A stretch of 32,997 nt of DNA from Actinomycetota bacterium (GCA_020438795.1 JAGQTY010000029.1:6633-39629); one strand, 5' to 3'. Shown: positions 22,023 through 31,505, numbered from the stretch's first letter. Notes: generated from the letters alone by a model not told the origin. Made by a program: numbers and translations.

Positions 22023-22418
22023 ATGGCATCACTGGGCAGCGCGATCACTCTCGAGTCCGACTTCGACACCACACTCACACAGGTGACAGACGCCCTGGCT
22101 GAGCAGGGGTTCGGAATCATCACCGAGATCGATGTTCAGGCCACTATGAAGAACAAGCTGGACGTCGACCGGCCCCCCTACCGGATTCTCGGAGCGTGCA
22201 ACCCGGTGCTCGCCAACAGTGCCATCAATTCCGATCCCTCGATCGGGCTGCTGCTGCCGTGCAACGTCGTGGTCCGCTACGAGGACGATCAGCACACGGT
22301 CGTGGAATTCATCGACCCCCAGATCATGGTGCAGCTGACCGAGTCGCCCGGAATGGTCGAGGTGGCTGCCGACGCCGGTGCGCGGCTGACGCGGGCTCAG
22401 AACACACTGACCAGCTGA
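22023..22418 (+). CDS. DUF302 family protein
   Basis: The 131-residue protein is a single DUF302 domain. It has the typical first helix after a variable strand (SDFDTTLTQVTDALAEQGFG at residues 12-31), the strand ITEIDVQATMK, the conserved GACNP with Cys59, DPSIGLLLPCNVVV with Cys80, and a C-terminal helix. DUF302 proteins are small alpha/beta proteins, often linked to respiration or metal and sulfur chemistry; the two conserved cysteines are kept here. No signal peptide is present. It is followed by a strong hairpin and so is transcribed alone. Confidence 0.93.
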   Translation: MASLGSAITLESDFDTTLTQVTDALAEQGFGIITEIDVQATMKNKLDVDRPPYRILGACNPVLANSAINSDPSIGLLLPCNVVVRYEDDQHTVVEFIDPQIMVQLTESPGMVEVAADAGARLTRAQNTLTS

Positions 22419-22430
22419 GGGCCGCCTCGG

Positions 22431-22457
22431 GTGCAGTCCCTGGAGGAGGGACTGCGC
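22431..22457 (+). terminator. Hairpin terminator after the DUF302 gene
   Basis: Arms GTGCAGTCCC (22431-22440) and GGGACTGCGC (22448-22457) form a 10-bp stem with one G-U pair and a 7-base loop. It starts 12 bases after the stop. There is no T-run, as usual in this genome type. Confidence 0.75.
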
Positions 22458-22472
22458 GCGGGATTGGACATT

Positions 22473-22490
22473 AGGGGCACTCGCGCCCCT
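22473..22490. repeat. Inverted repeat AGGGGC-N6-GCCCCT upstream of the MFS exporter
   Basis: A 6-bp perfect inverted repeat with a 6-base centre, located just upstream of the likely -35 (GGTGAC at 22495-22500) of the exporter gene. It could be an operator for an unlinked regulator. No regulator gene is adjacent. Confidence 0.35.
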
Positions 22491-22518
22491 GGAATGGTGA
22501 CGAAGGTCCGGTCTGCCC

Positions 22519-22524
22519 TAGCGT
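22519..22524 (+). promoter_or_regulatory. -10 box TAGCGT for the MFS exporter
   Basis: TAGCGT lies 7 bases before the ATG at 22532. The spacer GAGGGCC contains a weak ribosome site; GGTGAC about 18 bases upstream is the -35 candidate. Confidence 0.5.
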
Positions 22525-22531
22525 GAGGGCC

Positions 22532-24211
22532 ATGTCCGATGTGACCGTCGGTGAGCGCACCGAAGACAAGCCTGCCGTCGAGGTGGACCACCCGTGGTGG
22601 GCGCTGGTAGCGGTCCTGATCGGGATGTCGATGATCATCATCGACGGCAGTATCGTGAACGTGCTGCTGCCCAATATGGTGCAGGACATCGGGCTCACCC
22701 AGGTCGACACCCAGTGGGTCAACAGCATCTACTCGCTCATCTTTGCCGCACTGCTGATCACGGTCGGCCTGATGGCCGACAAGCATGGTCGCCGGCTGCT
22801 GTTCATCCTCGGCGCCATCGTGTTCATCATCGGGTCGATCTCCAGCGGCGCTTCGCAGGGACCGGGCTGGCTCATCGGCAGCAGGGCGGTGCAGGCCGTG
22901 GGTGCTTCGATGATGCTGCCCTCCACCGTCGCGGTGGTGAACGTCATGTTCTCCGGCCGGCAACGTGCCATGGCCTTCGGATTCTGGGGGGCCGTCTTCG
23001 GCGGTGCGGCAGCCCTCGGCCCGCTGCTCGGTGGCTGGCTGGCCCAGGACTTCTCGTGGCGGTGGGCCTTCTACGTCAACATCCCCGTCGCGATCGTCTC
23101 GGTGATCATGGTCCTGAAGCTCGTCCCTGAGACCAAGGGCGTGGTCACGGGCAAGCTGGACATCGTCGGCGTGGTGCTCTCCGCGGTGGGTCTCGGGCTG
23201 CTCGTCTGGGGCGTGATCGAGGGCCAGCAGTACGGCTGGTGGACCGCAGTCTCCGACTGGGACGTGTGGTTCCTGCATCTCGATGACGGGGGGCTGTCCG
23301 TCGTCCCGATCAGCCTGGTGATCGGCGCCATCCTCGTGGGACTGTTCGTGCTCTGGGAGTTCCATCGCCGGCGCGCGGGCAAGGGCATGCTCATCGACAT
23401 CGCCCTGTTCAAGATCCGTCGCTACGCGTTCGGCAACGTCGTGGCGCTCATCGTGGCCCTGGGCGAGTTCGGAATCCTGTTCATGCTGCCGCTGTGGATG
23501 GAGTCGGTGCACCAGCTGGACCCCATCCAGACCGGCATGATTCTGGCGACACTGGCAGTCGGCACGCTCACAGCCGGTGGCGCGGCACGCCACGTCTCGG
23601 TCCTGCTGGGGGCCACCAACGTGGTGCGGGTAGGCATGGTCCTGGAGATCGCCGGCATCGTCGGGATCGCCCTGCTCATGTCGACCGATCGCAGCCCCTG
23701 GTGGTTGGTCATCCCCATGATCGTTTACGGTCTCGGGCTCGGGTTCGACTCCGCGCAGCTCACGAACGTAGTGCTGGAGGACATCCCTGCCTCCAAGTCC
23801 GGCGAGGCGTCCGCGATGACCTCCACCTTCCGGCAGGTCGGTTCGGCCTTCGGTGCGGCGGTGCTCGGGGCGGTGCTCTTCAGTAGTCTCAGCAACATCT
23901 TCGCCAACGACCTGGACGCCGACAACCGGATCCCCGAGGGGGAGAAGGCTGGCCTCATCGAGGCGATCGATGTCACTGCCGGACAGTACATACTCGTCAT
24001 GGATCAGCAGGTGGGGCAGAATCCGGCCCTGGCTCCGGCGATCGAGGACGCCGAGAACGCATACACCACCGCCGGTCAGGTGACGGCTTACGTTGCCGCG
24101 GGCTTCGTGTTCCTGGGCCTGGTGCTCTCATACGGGTTGCCCCGTGACCGCAAGCCGGAGCCCGAGCCCGCACCGGAGCCTGATTCAGGCGACCTGACGC
24201 CCGCGGCCTGA
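22532..24211 (+). CDS. MFS exporter, DHA2 family (EmrB/QacA type, 14 helices)
   Basis: The 559-residue protein has the 14-helix DHA2 plan. Early marks are the Asp in helix 1 (MIIIDGSIVNVLLPNM), VDTQWVNSIYSL in helix 2 and motif A GLMADKHGRRLL. Motif C in helix 5 is AALGPLLGGWLAQ followed by SWRWAFYVNIPVA. The central helices and the long linker before the second half contain a loop around WDVWFLHLDDGGLS. The last soluble tail (EPEPAPEPDSGDLTPAA) is Pro/Glu-rich. Family members pump drugs, dyes or lipids out, driven by protons. No efflux regulator is beside it, but an inverted repeat lies in its promoter. The last 27 bases overlap the end of the convergent GT87 gene. Confidence 0.94.
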   Translation: MSDVTVGERTEDKPAVEVDHPWWALVAVLIGMSMIIIDGSIVNVLLPNMVQDIGLTQVDTQWVNSIYSLIFAALLITVGLMADKHGRRLLFILGAIVFIIGSISSGASQGPGWLIGSRAVQAVGASMMLPSTVAVVNVMFSGRQRAMAFGFWGAVFGGAAALGPLLGGWLAQDFSWRWAFYVNIPVAIVSVIMVLKLVPETKGVVTGKLDIVGVVLSAVGLGLLVWGVIEGQQYGWWTAVSDWDVWFLHLDDGGLSVVPISLVIGAILVGLFVLWEFHRRRAGKGMLIDIALFKIRRYAFGNVVALIVALGEFGILFMLPLWMESVHQLDPIQTGMILATLAVGTLTAGGAARHVSVLLGATNVVRVGMVLEIAGIVGIALLMSTDRSPWWLVIPMIVYGLGLGFDSAQLTNVVLEDIPASKSGEASAMTSTFRQVGSAFGAAVLGAVLFSSLSNIFANDLDADNRIPEGEKAGLIEAIDVTAGQYILVMDQQVGQNPALAPAIEDAENAYTTAGQVTAYVAAGFVFLGLVLSYGLPRDRKPEPEPAPEPDSGDLTPAA

Positions 24212-25456
24212 GCCTGGGGTCTGCCGTGTGGGGGGCCCTTGCGAATCCTCGGGTTCCGGCTCGCCGACATGCGCGGGACTGCGGACGGCCAGGATGGCGG
24301 TCACGGCCAGGAGCAGACCGGTGAGCACGTAGCACTGGCCGATCAGCCACTGCCACCACAGGTGGTCGTACTCCAGGCCGGAGCCGGGTTCGGCGTGTGG
24401 TGCCCGCCAGATCAGGCGGGATGCGAACACGACCAGTGCCACGACCAGGGGCACCCGCACCAGCTTGATGGCCCAGTTGTTCGCCAGCCCCACCAGCAGC
24501 GGCATGATGAGTACCCAGTGGAAGTTCCAGGACACCGGTGAGATCAGGAAGCCGGCCAGCCCGACCATGCCGACGGCTAGCACCGGTTCGCGGCGCCGGT
24601 ACAGCCAGCCTGCTGCAAGCAGTCCGACCACGGCCACGATGACGACCACCACGAACCACCAGCCGGGCATCTCGTCGGGCGGCCCCATCGTGCGGGTCCA
24701 CACGCCGAGCAGCGACTGGTTCCCCACGAACTCGAGGTTCCACAGCTCGGTGGCGCCCCGGATTTCCTCAGTCCAGTACTGGACCGAGGCATCCCACAGC
24801 ACGACGAAGCCGAGCAGGGTCGCGGCTACGGCGGTGGCTGCCGCGACCACCGCCGCCCTGGTCTGCCTCACGATCGCGAGGTATACGACGAACAGGACCG
24901 GGTAGAGCTTGATGGCAGTGGCCAGACCGAGCAGAACGCCGCTGTACCAGCGCTTCGGACCCAACGTGTCCTCGACGATGCACCAGAGCAGCAGGAGACT
25001 GATCTGGCCGAGTCGCAGTGTCTCGATGCTCGGCTCGATGGCCAGCAGCACGATCAGGATGAGTGCCGCGCGCTGGGCCAGGGTAATGCTCGGCAGGATC
25101 GCCGGGCTGCGTTGTGCCAGCAGCCAGGAGACTCGCGCTGCGGCCGCGAGCGAGAAGAGCGTCCAGAGCAGGGGCAGCACGGTCTCGATGGGGACCATCG
25201 GGGTGAAGACGAGTGCTGCGAACGGCGGATAGACGAAACCCTGGCTCGACCATCCCCACAGGTCGTCGGGGTACAGCGGTGTCCCCTCCAGTACGGCCAG
25301 ACCGCCGAGCCAGTAGACGTCGAGGTCCATGAGGCTCGGCAGCCTCAGCAGCATCACCGCAATGACCACGAGTTCGAGCGCGAGCACGCCGTAGATTGCC
25401 ACGCCCGCCAGGCGCTGCCGACGCCCGGCGGCAGGCAGTTGCGTGGATTGCGGCAC
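24185..25456 (-). CDS. Glycosyltransferase family 87 (DUF2029) integral membrane protein
   Basis: The 423-residue protein has 10 or more membrane helices and a short cytoplasmic Pro/Glu-rich end. It has the GT-C mark of an acidic motif after the first helix (LMDLDVYWLGG, residues about 42-52), then TPLYPDDLWGWSSQGFVYPPFAAL, which includes the YPP motif typical of GT87, and the region LLGLATAIKLYPVL. In mycobacteria and corynebacteria, relatives transfer mannose or arabinose from polyprenyl-phosphate sugars to lipomannan and related envelope glycolipids. This one is probably such a polyprenyl-phosphate-dependent enzyme. GTG start at 25456 with TACTGT exactly 6 bases upstream. Its 3' end overlaps the exporter gene by 27 bases. 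Confidence 0.92.
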   Translation of the reverse strand: MPQSTQLPAAGRRQRLAGVAIYGVLALELVVIAVMLLRLPSLMDLDVYWLGGLAVLEGTPLYPDDLWGWSSQGFVYPPFAALVFTPMVPIETVLPLLWTLFSLAAAARVSWLLAQRSPAILPSITLAQRAALILIVLLAIEPSIETLRLGQISLLLLWCIVEDTLGPKRWYSGVLLGLATAIKLYPVLFVVYLAIVRQTRAAVVAAATAVAATLLGFVVLWDASVQYWTEEIRGATELWNLEFVGNQSLLGVWTRTMGPPDEMPGWWFVVVVIVAVVGLLAAGWLYRRREPVLAVGMVGLAGFLISPVSWNFHWVLIMPLLVGLANNWAIKLVRVPLVVALVVFASRLIWRAPHAEPGSGLEYDHLWWQWLIGQCYVLTGLLLAVTAILAVRSPAHVGEPEPEDSQGPPTRQTPGSGRGRQVA

Positions 25457-25462
25457 AGTGTG

Positions 25463-25468
25463 ACAGTA
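25463..25468 (-). promoter_or_regulatory. -10 box TACTGT, leaderless start at 25456
   Basis: TACTGT ends 6 bases before the GTG of the GT87 gene. An overlapping GATACT is 8 bases away. There is no ribosome site. Confidence 0.5.
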
Positions 25469-25549
25469 TCAGCGCCGCCCCTGGGCTCGGTTCTTCGGCG
25501 AACTCGGGACGCACCACGCCGCCGTCGGTGGCGCTGGCTCTCGCTCCAC

Positions 25550-27199
25550 TCAGGCGGACGCCAGCGCTGCGGCGACGACCTCGCGCGCCTCCTCCTGGAT
25601 CCTCTTGAGATGCTCGGCGTCTATGAACGACTCCGCGTATATCTTGTAGACATTCTCGGTTCCGGAAGGCCGTGCGGCGAACCAGCCGTTCTCGGCGGTC
25701 ACCTTCAGACCCCCGATCGGTGCGTCGTTACCGGGCGCGCGGGTGAGGATGGCGGTGATGGGTTCACCCGCCAGCTCGGTCGCGGTCACCTGTTCGGGGC
25801 TGAGGTCCTTCAGGATCGCCTTCTCCTCGCGAGTCGCCGGTGCGTCCACTCGCGCATACACGGGGGCTCCGAAGCGCTCCGTGAGAGCGTCATAGTGCTG
25901 TGAAGGCGTCATTCCGGTCTTGGCCAGTATCTCCGAGGCCAGCAGCGCGAGAATGATGCCGTCCTTGTCGGTGGTCCAGACTCCACCGTCCCGGCGCAGG
26001 AAGGAAGCACCGGCGGACTCCTCGCCGCCGAAGGCGATCGAGCCGTCGAGCAGCCCCGGCACGAACCACTTGAACCCGACCGGCACCTCCACCAGGTCCC
26101 GGCCGATGCTGGCGACGACCCGGTCGATCATGGAGGAGCTCACGACCGTCTTGCCGACTGCCGCTCCCTGCGGCCAGCCTTCCCGGTTGGTGTACAGGTA
26201 CTGGATCGCGACTGCCAGGAAGTGGTTCGGATTCATCAGACCGCCGTCGGGGGTCACGATGCCGTGTCTGTCGGAGTCGGCGTCGTTACCGGTGGAGATG
26301 TCGTAGTCGTTGCGGTTCTCGATCATCGAGGCCATGGCGAACTGGCTGCTGCAGTCCATCCTGATCTTGCCGTCCCAGTCCAGTGTCATGAAACGCCAGG
26401 TCGGGTCCACGGACGGATTCACCACCGTCAGATCGAGGTCGAACTTCTCCGCGATGGCCGACCAGTACTCCACGGCAGCGCCTCCCAGGGGATTGGCGCC
26501 GATCCGCACGCCGGCTTCCCTGATGGCGTCGATGTCGACGACGTTCGGCAGGTCGGACACATAGGTGTCCTTGTAGTCGTAGCGCTGGGTGGTATCCGCC
26601 CTCAGGGCGGAACTGGCCGGGATCCGCCGCACGCCCTGACCGTGGGCGCGCAGGTAGTTGTTCGCCTGGTCCTGGATCCAGCCGGTGATCTCCGCGCCCG
26701 CGGGTCCGCCGTCCGGTGGGTTGTACTTGAAACCGCCGTCGCGGGGCGGGTTGTGCGAGGGAGTCACGACCACGCCGTCGGCCCGCTTGGTGTCGTCGGT
26801 GACGTCGCGGTTGTGCACGAGGATGGCGTGTGACACCGCCGGGGTGGGGGTGAAGGAGTCCTCCGAATCGATCATCACGGTCACGCCGTTGGCGGCGAAC
26901 ACCTGCAGCGCAGTGGTCCAGGCCGGCATGCTCAGGGCGTGCGTGTCGCGGCCGATGAACAACGGGCCTCCGATGCGGTTCTCCGCCCGGTAGTCGCAGA
27001 TGGCCTGCGAGGTGGCGGCAATGTGGTCGTCGTTGAAGGCAGCATCGAATGCTGAACCGCGATGCCCGGAGGTCCCGAACGCCACCTGCTGTGCGGGGTC
27101 ATCCGCGTCGGGATGCAAGGAGTAGTAGGCGGTCACCAGGGCCGGGACGTCCACCAGATCGGATTCCAGGGCCGGCTTGCCTGCGCGGGAGTCATTCAT
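25550..27199 (-). CDS. pgm: Phosphoglucomutase, alpha-D-glucose specific
   Basis: The 549-residue enzyme interconverts glucose 1-phosphate and glucose 6-phosphate, linking glycolysis to glycogen, trehalose and nucleotide-sugar synthesis. Motifs: AFGTSGHRGS near 40-49, the phosphoserine loop TPSHNPP with Ser148, the magnesium loop GNDADSDRHG near residue 305, the sugar-binding GGEESAGASF and the phosphate-binding RPSGTENVYKIY near the end. The full length agrees with the single-chain bacterial type. ATG at 27199 has AAAGG 8 bases upstream; an in-frame ATG and other starts lie up to 27286 but lack a site. It is divergent from the SGNH paralogue and lies 93 bases before the GT87 gene on the same strand. 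Confidence 0.96.
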   Translation of the reverse strand: MNDSRAGKPALESDLVDVPALVTAYYSLHPDADDPAQQVAFGTSGHRGSAFDAAFNDDHIAATSQAICDYRAENRIGGPLFIGRDTHALSMPAWTTALQVFAANGVTVMIDSEDSFTPTPAVSHAILVHNRDVTDDTKRADGVVVTPSHNPPRDGGFKYNPPDGGPAGAEITGWIQDQANNYLRAHGQGVRRIPASSALRADTTQRYDYKDTYVSDLPNVVDIDAIREAGVRIGANPLGGAAVEYWSAIAEKFDLDLTVVNPSVDPTWRFMTLDWDGKIRMDCSSQFAMASMIENRNDYDISTGNDADSDRHGIVTPDGGLMNPNHFLAVAIQYLYTNREGWPQGAAVGKTVVSSSMIDRVVASIGRDLVEVPVGFKWFVPGLLDGSIAFGGEESAGASFLRRDGGVWTTDKDGIILALLASEILAKTGMTPSQHYDALTERFGAPVYARVDAPATREEKAILKDLSPEQVTATELAGEPITAILTRAPGNDAPIGGLKVTAENGWFAARPSGTENVYKIYAESFIDAEHLKRIQEEAREVVAAALASA

Positions 27200-27343
27200 A
27201 CTGCTGCCTTTCGTCAAGGACCATCTTGGCGTCATCCCACGCCGGTCGCTGGCGCAACCCTCATTCGGATGAACAGTCGCTGTCACACGACGAGTTGCAT
27301 TGCATCATGCGGACTTCGACGAGCATCAGGGAGGCTGCCCGGC

Positions 27344-27349
27344 TAGCCT
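27344..27349 (+). promoter_or_regulatory. -10 box TAGCCT for SGNH paralogue B
   Basis: TAGCCT lies 36 bases before the ATG at 27386, and AGGAGAAGG lies between them. The -35 is not clear. Confidence 0.45.
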
Positions 27350-27385
27350 CGGCTCAAGCACCAAGCCCTACTCCAGGAGAAGGAC

Positions 27386-29161
27386 ATGCGCACAACCGGC
27401 GTCACCCGCAGAATCGTCTCGATCGTCTCCGCCTCAGCACTGGCACTGGGGACCGTCGCTGTGGCTGCAGGCGCAGCGACAGCACAGGAGCCTGACGACT
27501 CCGCAACTGTGACTGCCGCTGCCGGTGGCATCAAGGTCAAGTGGGACTGGACCATGCCGACCTTCATGAAGGACACCAAGACGTTCGTACCCACGCAGGA
27601 CGTGAACGATCCGGACTTCTGGTCGGGCGGCAGCTACGTGGCGGGCCCGGACGGCATCACCGACGCCAAGATGAAGCAGGCCAGTTGGTACAAGAAGTCC
27701 GGCAATGCCCTGTACGGAAAGGTCCCGAAGAACGGGCGGTTCAAGGTCGCGCTGGACGCGAGCGGCAGCTCGGGTGGCTCCGGCAAGCTGACGTGTGCTT
27801 GGCGCATCGAGGCTGACAAGACCTACAAGAAGCGCAGCAACTGCAGCAGCTCGACCAGCATCATGCTCCCGGAGGGCAGGCACCCGTTGTGGCTGACCGT
27901 CACTGACGCGGACGGCCACAGCAAGACCGTCGCATCCCGGATCAAGGTCCAGAACACTCTCGTGGTGATCGTGGGCGACTCCTACGCCTCCGGCGAGGGG
28001 ATTCCGCCGTTCACGAATCCGGACCTGCGCAGCGACCCCAACAAGCGTCAGGTTGCCTGGGACTACGGTGAATGCAACCGGAGCAGGTGGGGTGGTTTCG
28101 TCCGGGCGGCTCAGGCCATCGAGAGTGCCGATGCCCGTTCGAATGTGACCCTTGTCGACGTCGCCTGCGGTGGGGCCGAGGTCCGCAAGGGCTGGCTCTA
28201 CAACGTGCTGGGCAACTACCCGACCGGCGGCATCCTGTACCCGCAGCTGCACATCCCCTATGACGGTCTCACCCCCACTCCCACGACGTACGCTCCGCCG
28301 CAGGTCGATCAGGTGAACGCGATGACCCGGGGCAGCACGATCGACACGATGTTCCTCAGCATCGGGGGCAACGATGCCGGCCTGTCGGAGGTAGCCGGTA
28401 CCTGTGCCACCACTCCGGTGACCGAGAACTGCTACGCGATCCGGCCGAATCTCCAGGATCTGCCACCGGGTGATCAGGTGCTCTGGGAGCTGACCGACGA
28501 CAACCTGGTGTTCCTCGAGGAGAGCTACGACATGATGGCTCCCTGCTTCACCGGCGATGGATCCTGCAAGACCTGGAAGGTCAAGGGCACCGACATCGCC
28601 ACGAAGAAGACCCGGTCGGCGCCTATGGCCCTGGGCCGTAGCAGGGACGTAGTCCACGCGATGTATCCGGACCTGACCACCGTGGAGAAGAACGGCGCCC
28701 TGGAGCCGTGCACGTTCTCGCTCACCGGTTCACCGATGAACCAGACCGACAACACGTGGGCCTGGGAGCAGCTGTACGTCGGCGAGTCCGGCAAGACGAT
28801 CACCATTGCGAGCTTCCCCGGCGACGCCCCACCCGATCCGGCACAGATCACCCCGCAGGGCAACGGGCTGCTGAATCTTGTGGAGCGCAACAGGGACAAG
28901 TACGGCTACACGGCCGCGACGTCCATGCTGTGGAAGTCACGGGGTCACGGCGTGTGCGCCGAGGACGAGGCCTGGGAGTATGGCACAGGTGTGGTGCTCC
29001 TGCCGGTGGACAAGGTGTTCAACCGCGCCGCGGCGCTGCACCCCAACGATCTGGGCCAGCCGCAGTACGAGCAGATGCTGAGCCGGATCGGCGAGAAACG
29101 GGCCGGGGTTCCGGTGAGCAAGCCAGCCACTCACGTGGTGAGCCGGCACGGACTCGGCTGA
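27386..29161 (+). CDS. Secreted SGNH/GDSL hydrolase with PKD-like N-terminal domain (paralogue B)
   Basis: The 591-residue protein has the same parts as the one at 6360-8099. A signal peptide (MRTTGVTRRIV..., cleavage after ATAQ or AATA near 33) is followed by WDWTMP, a PKD/Ig-like unit (LDASGSSG...PLWLTVTDADG), then GDSYASGEG with Ser199, GGND in the middle and His552 in LHPND. The acidic residue three before the His is again absent (Ala here). Many positions agree with paralogue A, including NRSRWGGFVR, SNVTLVDVACGGA, MYPDLTT and the end HVVSRHGLG. It is probably an extracellular esterase of SEST type. ATG at 27386 follows AGGAGAAGG. It may share an ancient duplication with A; the genes lie about 19 kb apart in opposite directions. 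Confidence 0.93.
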   Translation: MRTTGVTRRIVSIVSASALALGTVAVAAGAATAQEPDDSATVTAAAGGIKVKWDWTMPTFMKDTKTFVPTQDVNDPDFWSGGSYVAGPDGITDAKMKQASWYKKSGNALYGKVPKNGRFKVALDASGSSGGSGKLTCAWRIEADKTYKKRSNCSSSTSIMLPEGRHPLWLTVTDADGHSKTVASRIKVQNTLVVIVGDSYASGEGIPPFTNPDLRSDPNKRQVAWDYGECNRSRWGGFVRAAQAIESADARSNVTLVDVACGGAEVRKGWLYNVLGNYPTGGILYPQLHIPYDGLTPTPTTYAPPQVDQVNAMTRGSTIDTMFLSIGGNDAGLSEVAGTCATTPVTENCYAIRPNLQDLPPGDQVLWELTDDNLVFLEESYDMMAPCFTGDGSCKTWKVKGTDIATKKTRSAPMALGRSRDVVHAMYPDLTTVEKNGALEPCTFSLTGSPMNQTDNTWAWEQLYVGESGKTITIASFPGDAPPDPAQITPQGNGLLNLVERNRDKYGYTAATSMLWKSRGHGVCAEDEAWEYGTGVVLLPVDKVFNRAAALHPNDLGQPQYEQMLSRIGEKRAGVPVSKPATHVVSRHGLG

Positions 29162-29189
29162 GTGCTCGCCGAGACCCGTCCCTGGTGGC

Positions 29190-31493
29190 TCAGTCGCGCT
29201 CGGCGAACAGGGCGGGCAGGGCGTCACGGTGGGCTCGCGTGAGCTCCTCAAGGGTCCAGACGATCGAGGAGCCGGACACATTGTCGATCCGTAGCACCTG
29301 CTGGTCCGGATGACCTGAGTCGGCGCCCAGCCCACTGTCCACCACTCCGATGCGCTCGCACGGTTGCCTGCGTGCCGCGCACATGTCCCGGAACCGCAGC
29401 TCCTCGCTGCGCGGGACCACGACGATGGCTCGTGCGGACGACTCGGAGAACAGCAGCACGAACGGATCGGAGTCATCGGGGATCCACAGCCGTGCTCCGG
29501 TTCCGGCACTGATGGCCATCTCGGCCAGAGCGACCGCGACACCACCGTCTGAGACATCGTGCGCTGCGCTCAGCATGCCGTCCCTGCTGCCTGCCACCAG
29601 GATCTCGCTGAGCAGTCGTTCGGCGCCGAGATCCGGCTGTGGCGGTCTGCCGCCCAGGTGGTCGGCGACGACGTGAGCCCATTCGGATCCGTCGAACTCC
29701 GCCCGGGTGTCGCCCAGCAGATAGATGAGCTCCCCGTCGTCCTGCCAGGCCATCGGCGTGCGGCGGGTGACGTCATCCAGGACACCCAGCACGCCGACAA
29801 CCGGCGTGGGGTGGATCGCGATGTCGCCGGTGGAGTTGTAGAACGAGACGTTCCCGCCGGTCACCGGAATCCCCAGCTCCTGGCAGCCGTCCGCGAGCCC
29901 GGTGACCGCCTGCTGGAACTGCCACATCACCTCCGGGTCCTCCGGAGAGCCGAAGTTGAGGCAGTTGGTCACCGCCAGCGGCACTGCGCCGGCGACTGAG
30001 ACATTGCGGTAGGACTCGGCCAGCGCCAGCTGTGCCCCCAGATACGGGTCGAGCTTGGCGAAACGGCCGTTGCAGTCCGTTGCGATGGCGACCCCTCGGT
30101 CGGTTTCCTCGTCCACGCGGACGATCCCGGCGTCCTGGGGCTGGGCCATCACCGTGTTGCCCCTGACGTACCGGTCGTACTGTTCGGTGACCCAGCTCTT
30201 GTCGGCGAGGTTCGGGGAGTCCAGCAACGCCAGCAGAGTACGGTGCAGCTCCTGGGCCCCAGCCGGTTTCGGGAGTGCGCTGGCGCTGTCGGCCTGCAGC
30301 GCATCGAGGTAGCCGGGGCGGTGCAGCGGCCGGTGGTAGACCGGCCCCTCGTGCGCCACGGTCCTGGGAGGCACATCCACGATCTGTTCGCCGTGCCAGT
30401 CGATGGTGAGCCGGCCTGAGTCGGTCACCTCGCCGATCACGGCGGCTTCCACATCCCACTTGCGGCAGATCGCCAGGAAGGGCTCGATGTGCTCCGGGGT
30501 CACCACCGCACACATACGCTCCTGTGACTCGCTCATCAGGATCTCCTCGGGCGACAGCGAATCGTCGCGAAGCGGAACCCTGTCCAGCCAGACCTGCATC
30601 CCACCTTCGCCGTTGCTGGCCAGTTCCGACGTGGCGCATGAGATACCCGCGCCGCCGAGGTCCTGGATGCCCTCAACCAGACCGGCGTGCAGCACCTCGA
30701 GCGTGCACTCGATGAGGAGCTTCTCCATGAACGGGTCACCCACCTGCACGCTCGGCCGCTTCGCCGGCCCCTCGTCCTCGAAGGTCTCGGATGCCAGGAC
30801 GGAGACACCGCCGATGCCGTCGCCCCCGGTGCGGGCGCCGTACAGGATCACCGCATTGCCGACTCCGGTGGCGCTGGCCAGATGGATGTCCTCCTTGCGC
30901 ATGGCCCCCACGCACAACGCATTCACCAGTGGATTGCCCTGGTAGGACTCGTCGAACACGAGCTCACCGCCGATGTTCGGCAGCCCCAGGCGATTGCCGT
31001 AGCCGCCGATGCCGGCCACCACTCCGTGCACGAGCCGAGCGGTGTCCGGATGATCCGCCGCCCCGAACCGCAATGGATCCATCACAGCCAACGGTCTGGC
31101 GCCCATGGACATGATGTCGCGGACGATGCCCCCGATACCGGTGGCAGCCCCCTGATACGGCTCCACGAAGGAAGGGTGGTTGTGGGACTCGACCTTGAAG
31201 GTCACCGCCCAGCCGTCGCCGATATCGACCACACCGGCGTTCTCCCCGATGCCCACCAGCAGCGCGTCGGTCTCCGGAGCCTTCTCGCCGAACTGGCGCA
31301 GGTGGACCTTGCTGGACTTGTATGAGCAGTGCTCGGACCACATGACCGAGTACATCGCCAGCTCGCTGGAGGTCGGCCGGCGGCCGAGGATGTCACGGAT
31401 CCGGTCGTACTCATCGGGCTTGAGCCCGAGTTCGGCGAAGGGCTGGTCCTGGCCTGGGTCGTTGCTGGCGACCGCAACGGTATCGAGCGTCAC
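29190..31493 (-). CDS. purL: Phosphoribosylformylglycinamidine synthase subunit PurL
   Basis: The 767-residue protein is the ATP-dependent large subunit for the fourth step of purine synthesis, turning FGAR into FGAM with ammonia from PurQ. Marks: [10 protein letters not shown] near 53-62, [18 protein letters not shown] near 99-114, [16 protein letters not shown], the PurM-type N- and C-terminal domain pairs, [26 protein letters not shown] and GGNVSFYN in the second half. The length is that of the small, PurQ/PurS-dependent type. The GTG at 31493 has TAGACT exactly 6 bases upstream. That leaves no leader and no room for a purine riboswitch. No purQ or purS is beside it in the window. Confidence 0.97.
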   Translation of the reverse strand: MTLDTVAVASNDPGQDQPFAELGLKPDEYDRIRDILGRRPTSSELAMYSVMWSEHCSYKSSKVHLRQFGEKAPETDALLVGIGENAGVVDIGDGWAVTFKVESHNHPSFVEPYQGAATGIGGIVRDIMSMGARPLAVMDPLRFGAADHPDTARLVHGVVAGIGGYGNRLGLPNIGGELVFDESYQGNPLVNALCVGAMRKEDIHLASATGVGNAVILYGARTGGDGIGGVSVLASETFEDEGPAKRPSVQVGDPFMEKLLIECTLEVLHAGLVEGIQDLGGAGISCATSELASNGEGGMQVWLDRVPLRDDSLSPEEILMSESQERMCAVVTPEHIEPFLAICRKWDVEAAVIGEVTDSGRLTIDWHGEQIVDVPPRTVAHEGPVYHRPLHRPGYLDALQADSASALPKPAGAQELHRTLLALLDSPNLADKSWVTEQYDRYVRGNTVMAQPQDAGIVRVDEETDRGVAIATDCNGRFAKLDPYLGAQLALAESYRNVSVAGAVPLAVTNCLNFGSPEDPEVMWQFQQAVTGLADGCQELGIPVTGGNVSFYNSTGDIAIHPTPVVGVLGVLDDVTRRTPMAWQDDGELIYLLGDTRAEFDGSEWAHVVADHLGGRPPQPDLGAERLLSEILVAGSRDGMLSAAHDVSDGGVAVALAEMAISAGTGARLWIPDDSDPFVLLFSESSARAIVVVPRSEELRFRDMCAARRQPCERIGVVDSGLGADSGHPDQQVLRIDNVSGSSIVWTLEELTRAHRDALPALFAERD

Positions 31494-31499
31494 GGATCC

Positions 31500-31505
31500 A
31501 GTCTA
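31500..31505 (-). promoter_or_regulatory. -10 box TAGACT, leaderless start of purL
   Basis: TAGACT ends 6 bases before the GTG at 31493 and is the same hexamer as upstream of the YheT-family gene. Confidence 0.55.

Noticed and set aside
22397..23593. Minus-strand frame opposite the MFS exporter, rich in His, Asp and Gln
   Set aside because: It is the complement of hydrophobic codons of a real transporter; such His/Asp-rich frames are typical artefacts.
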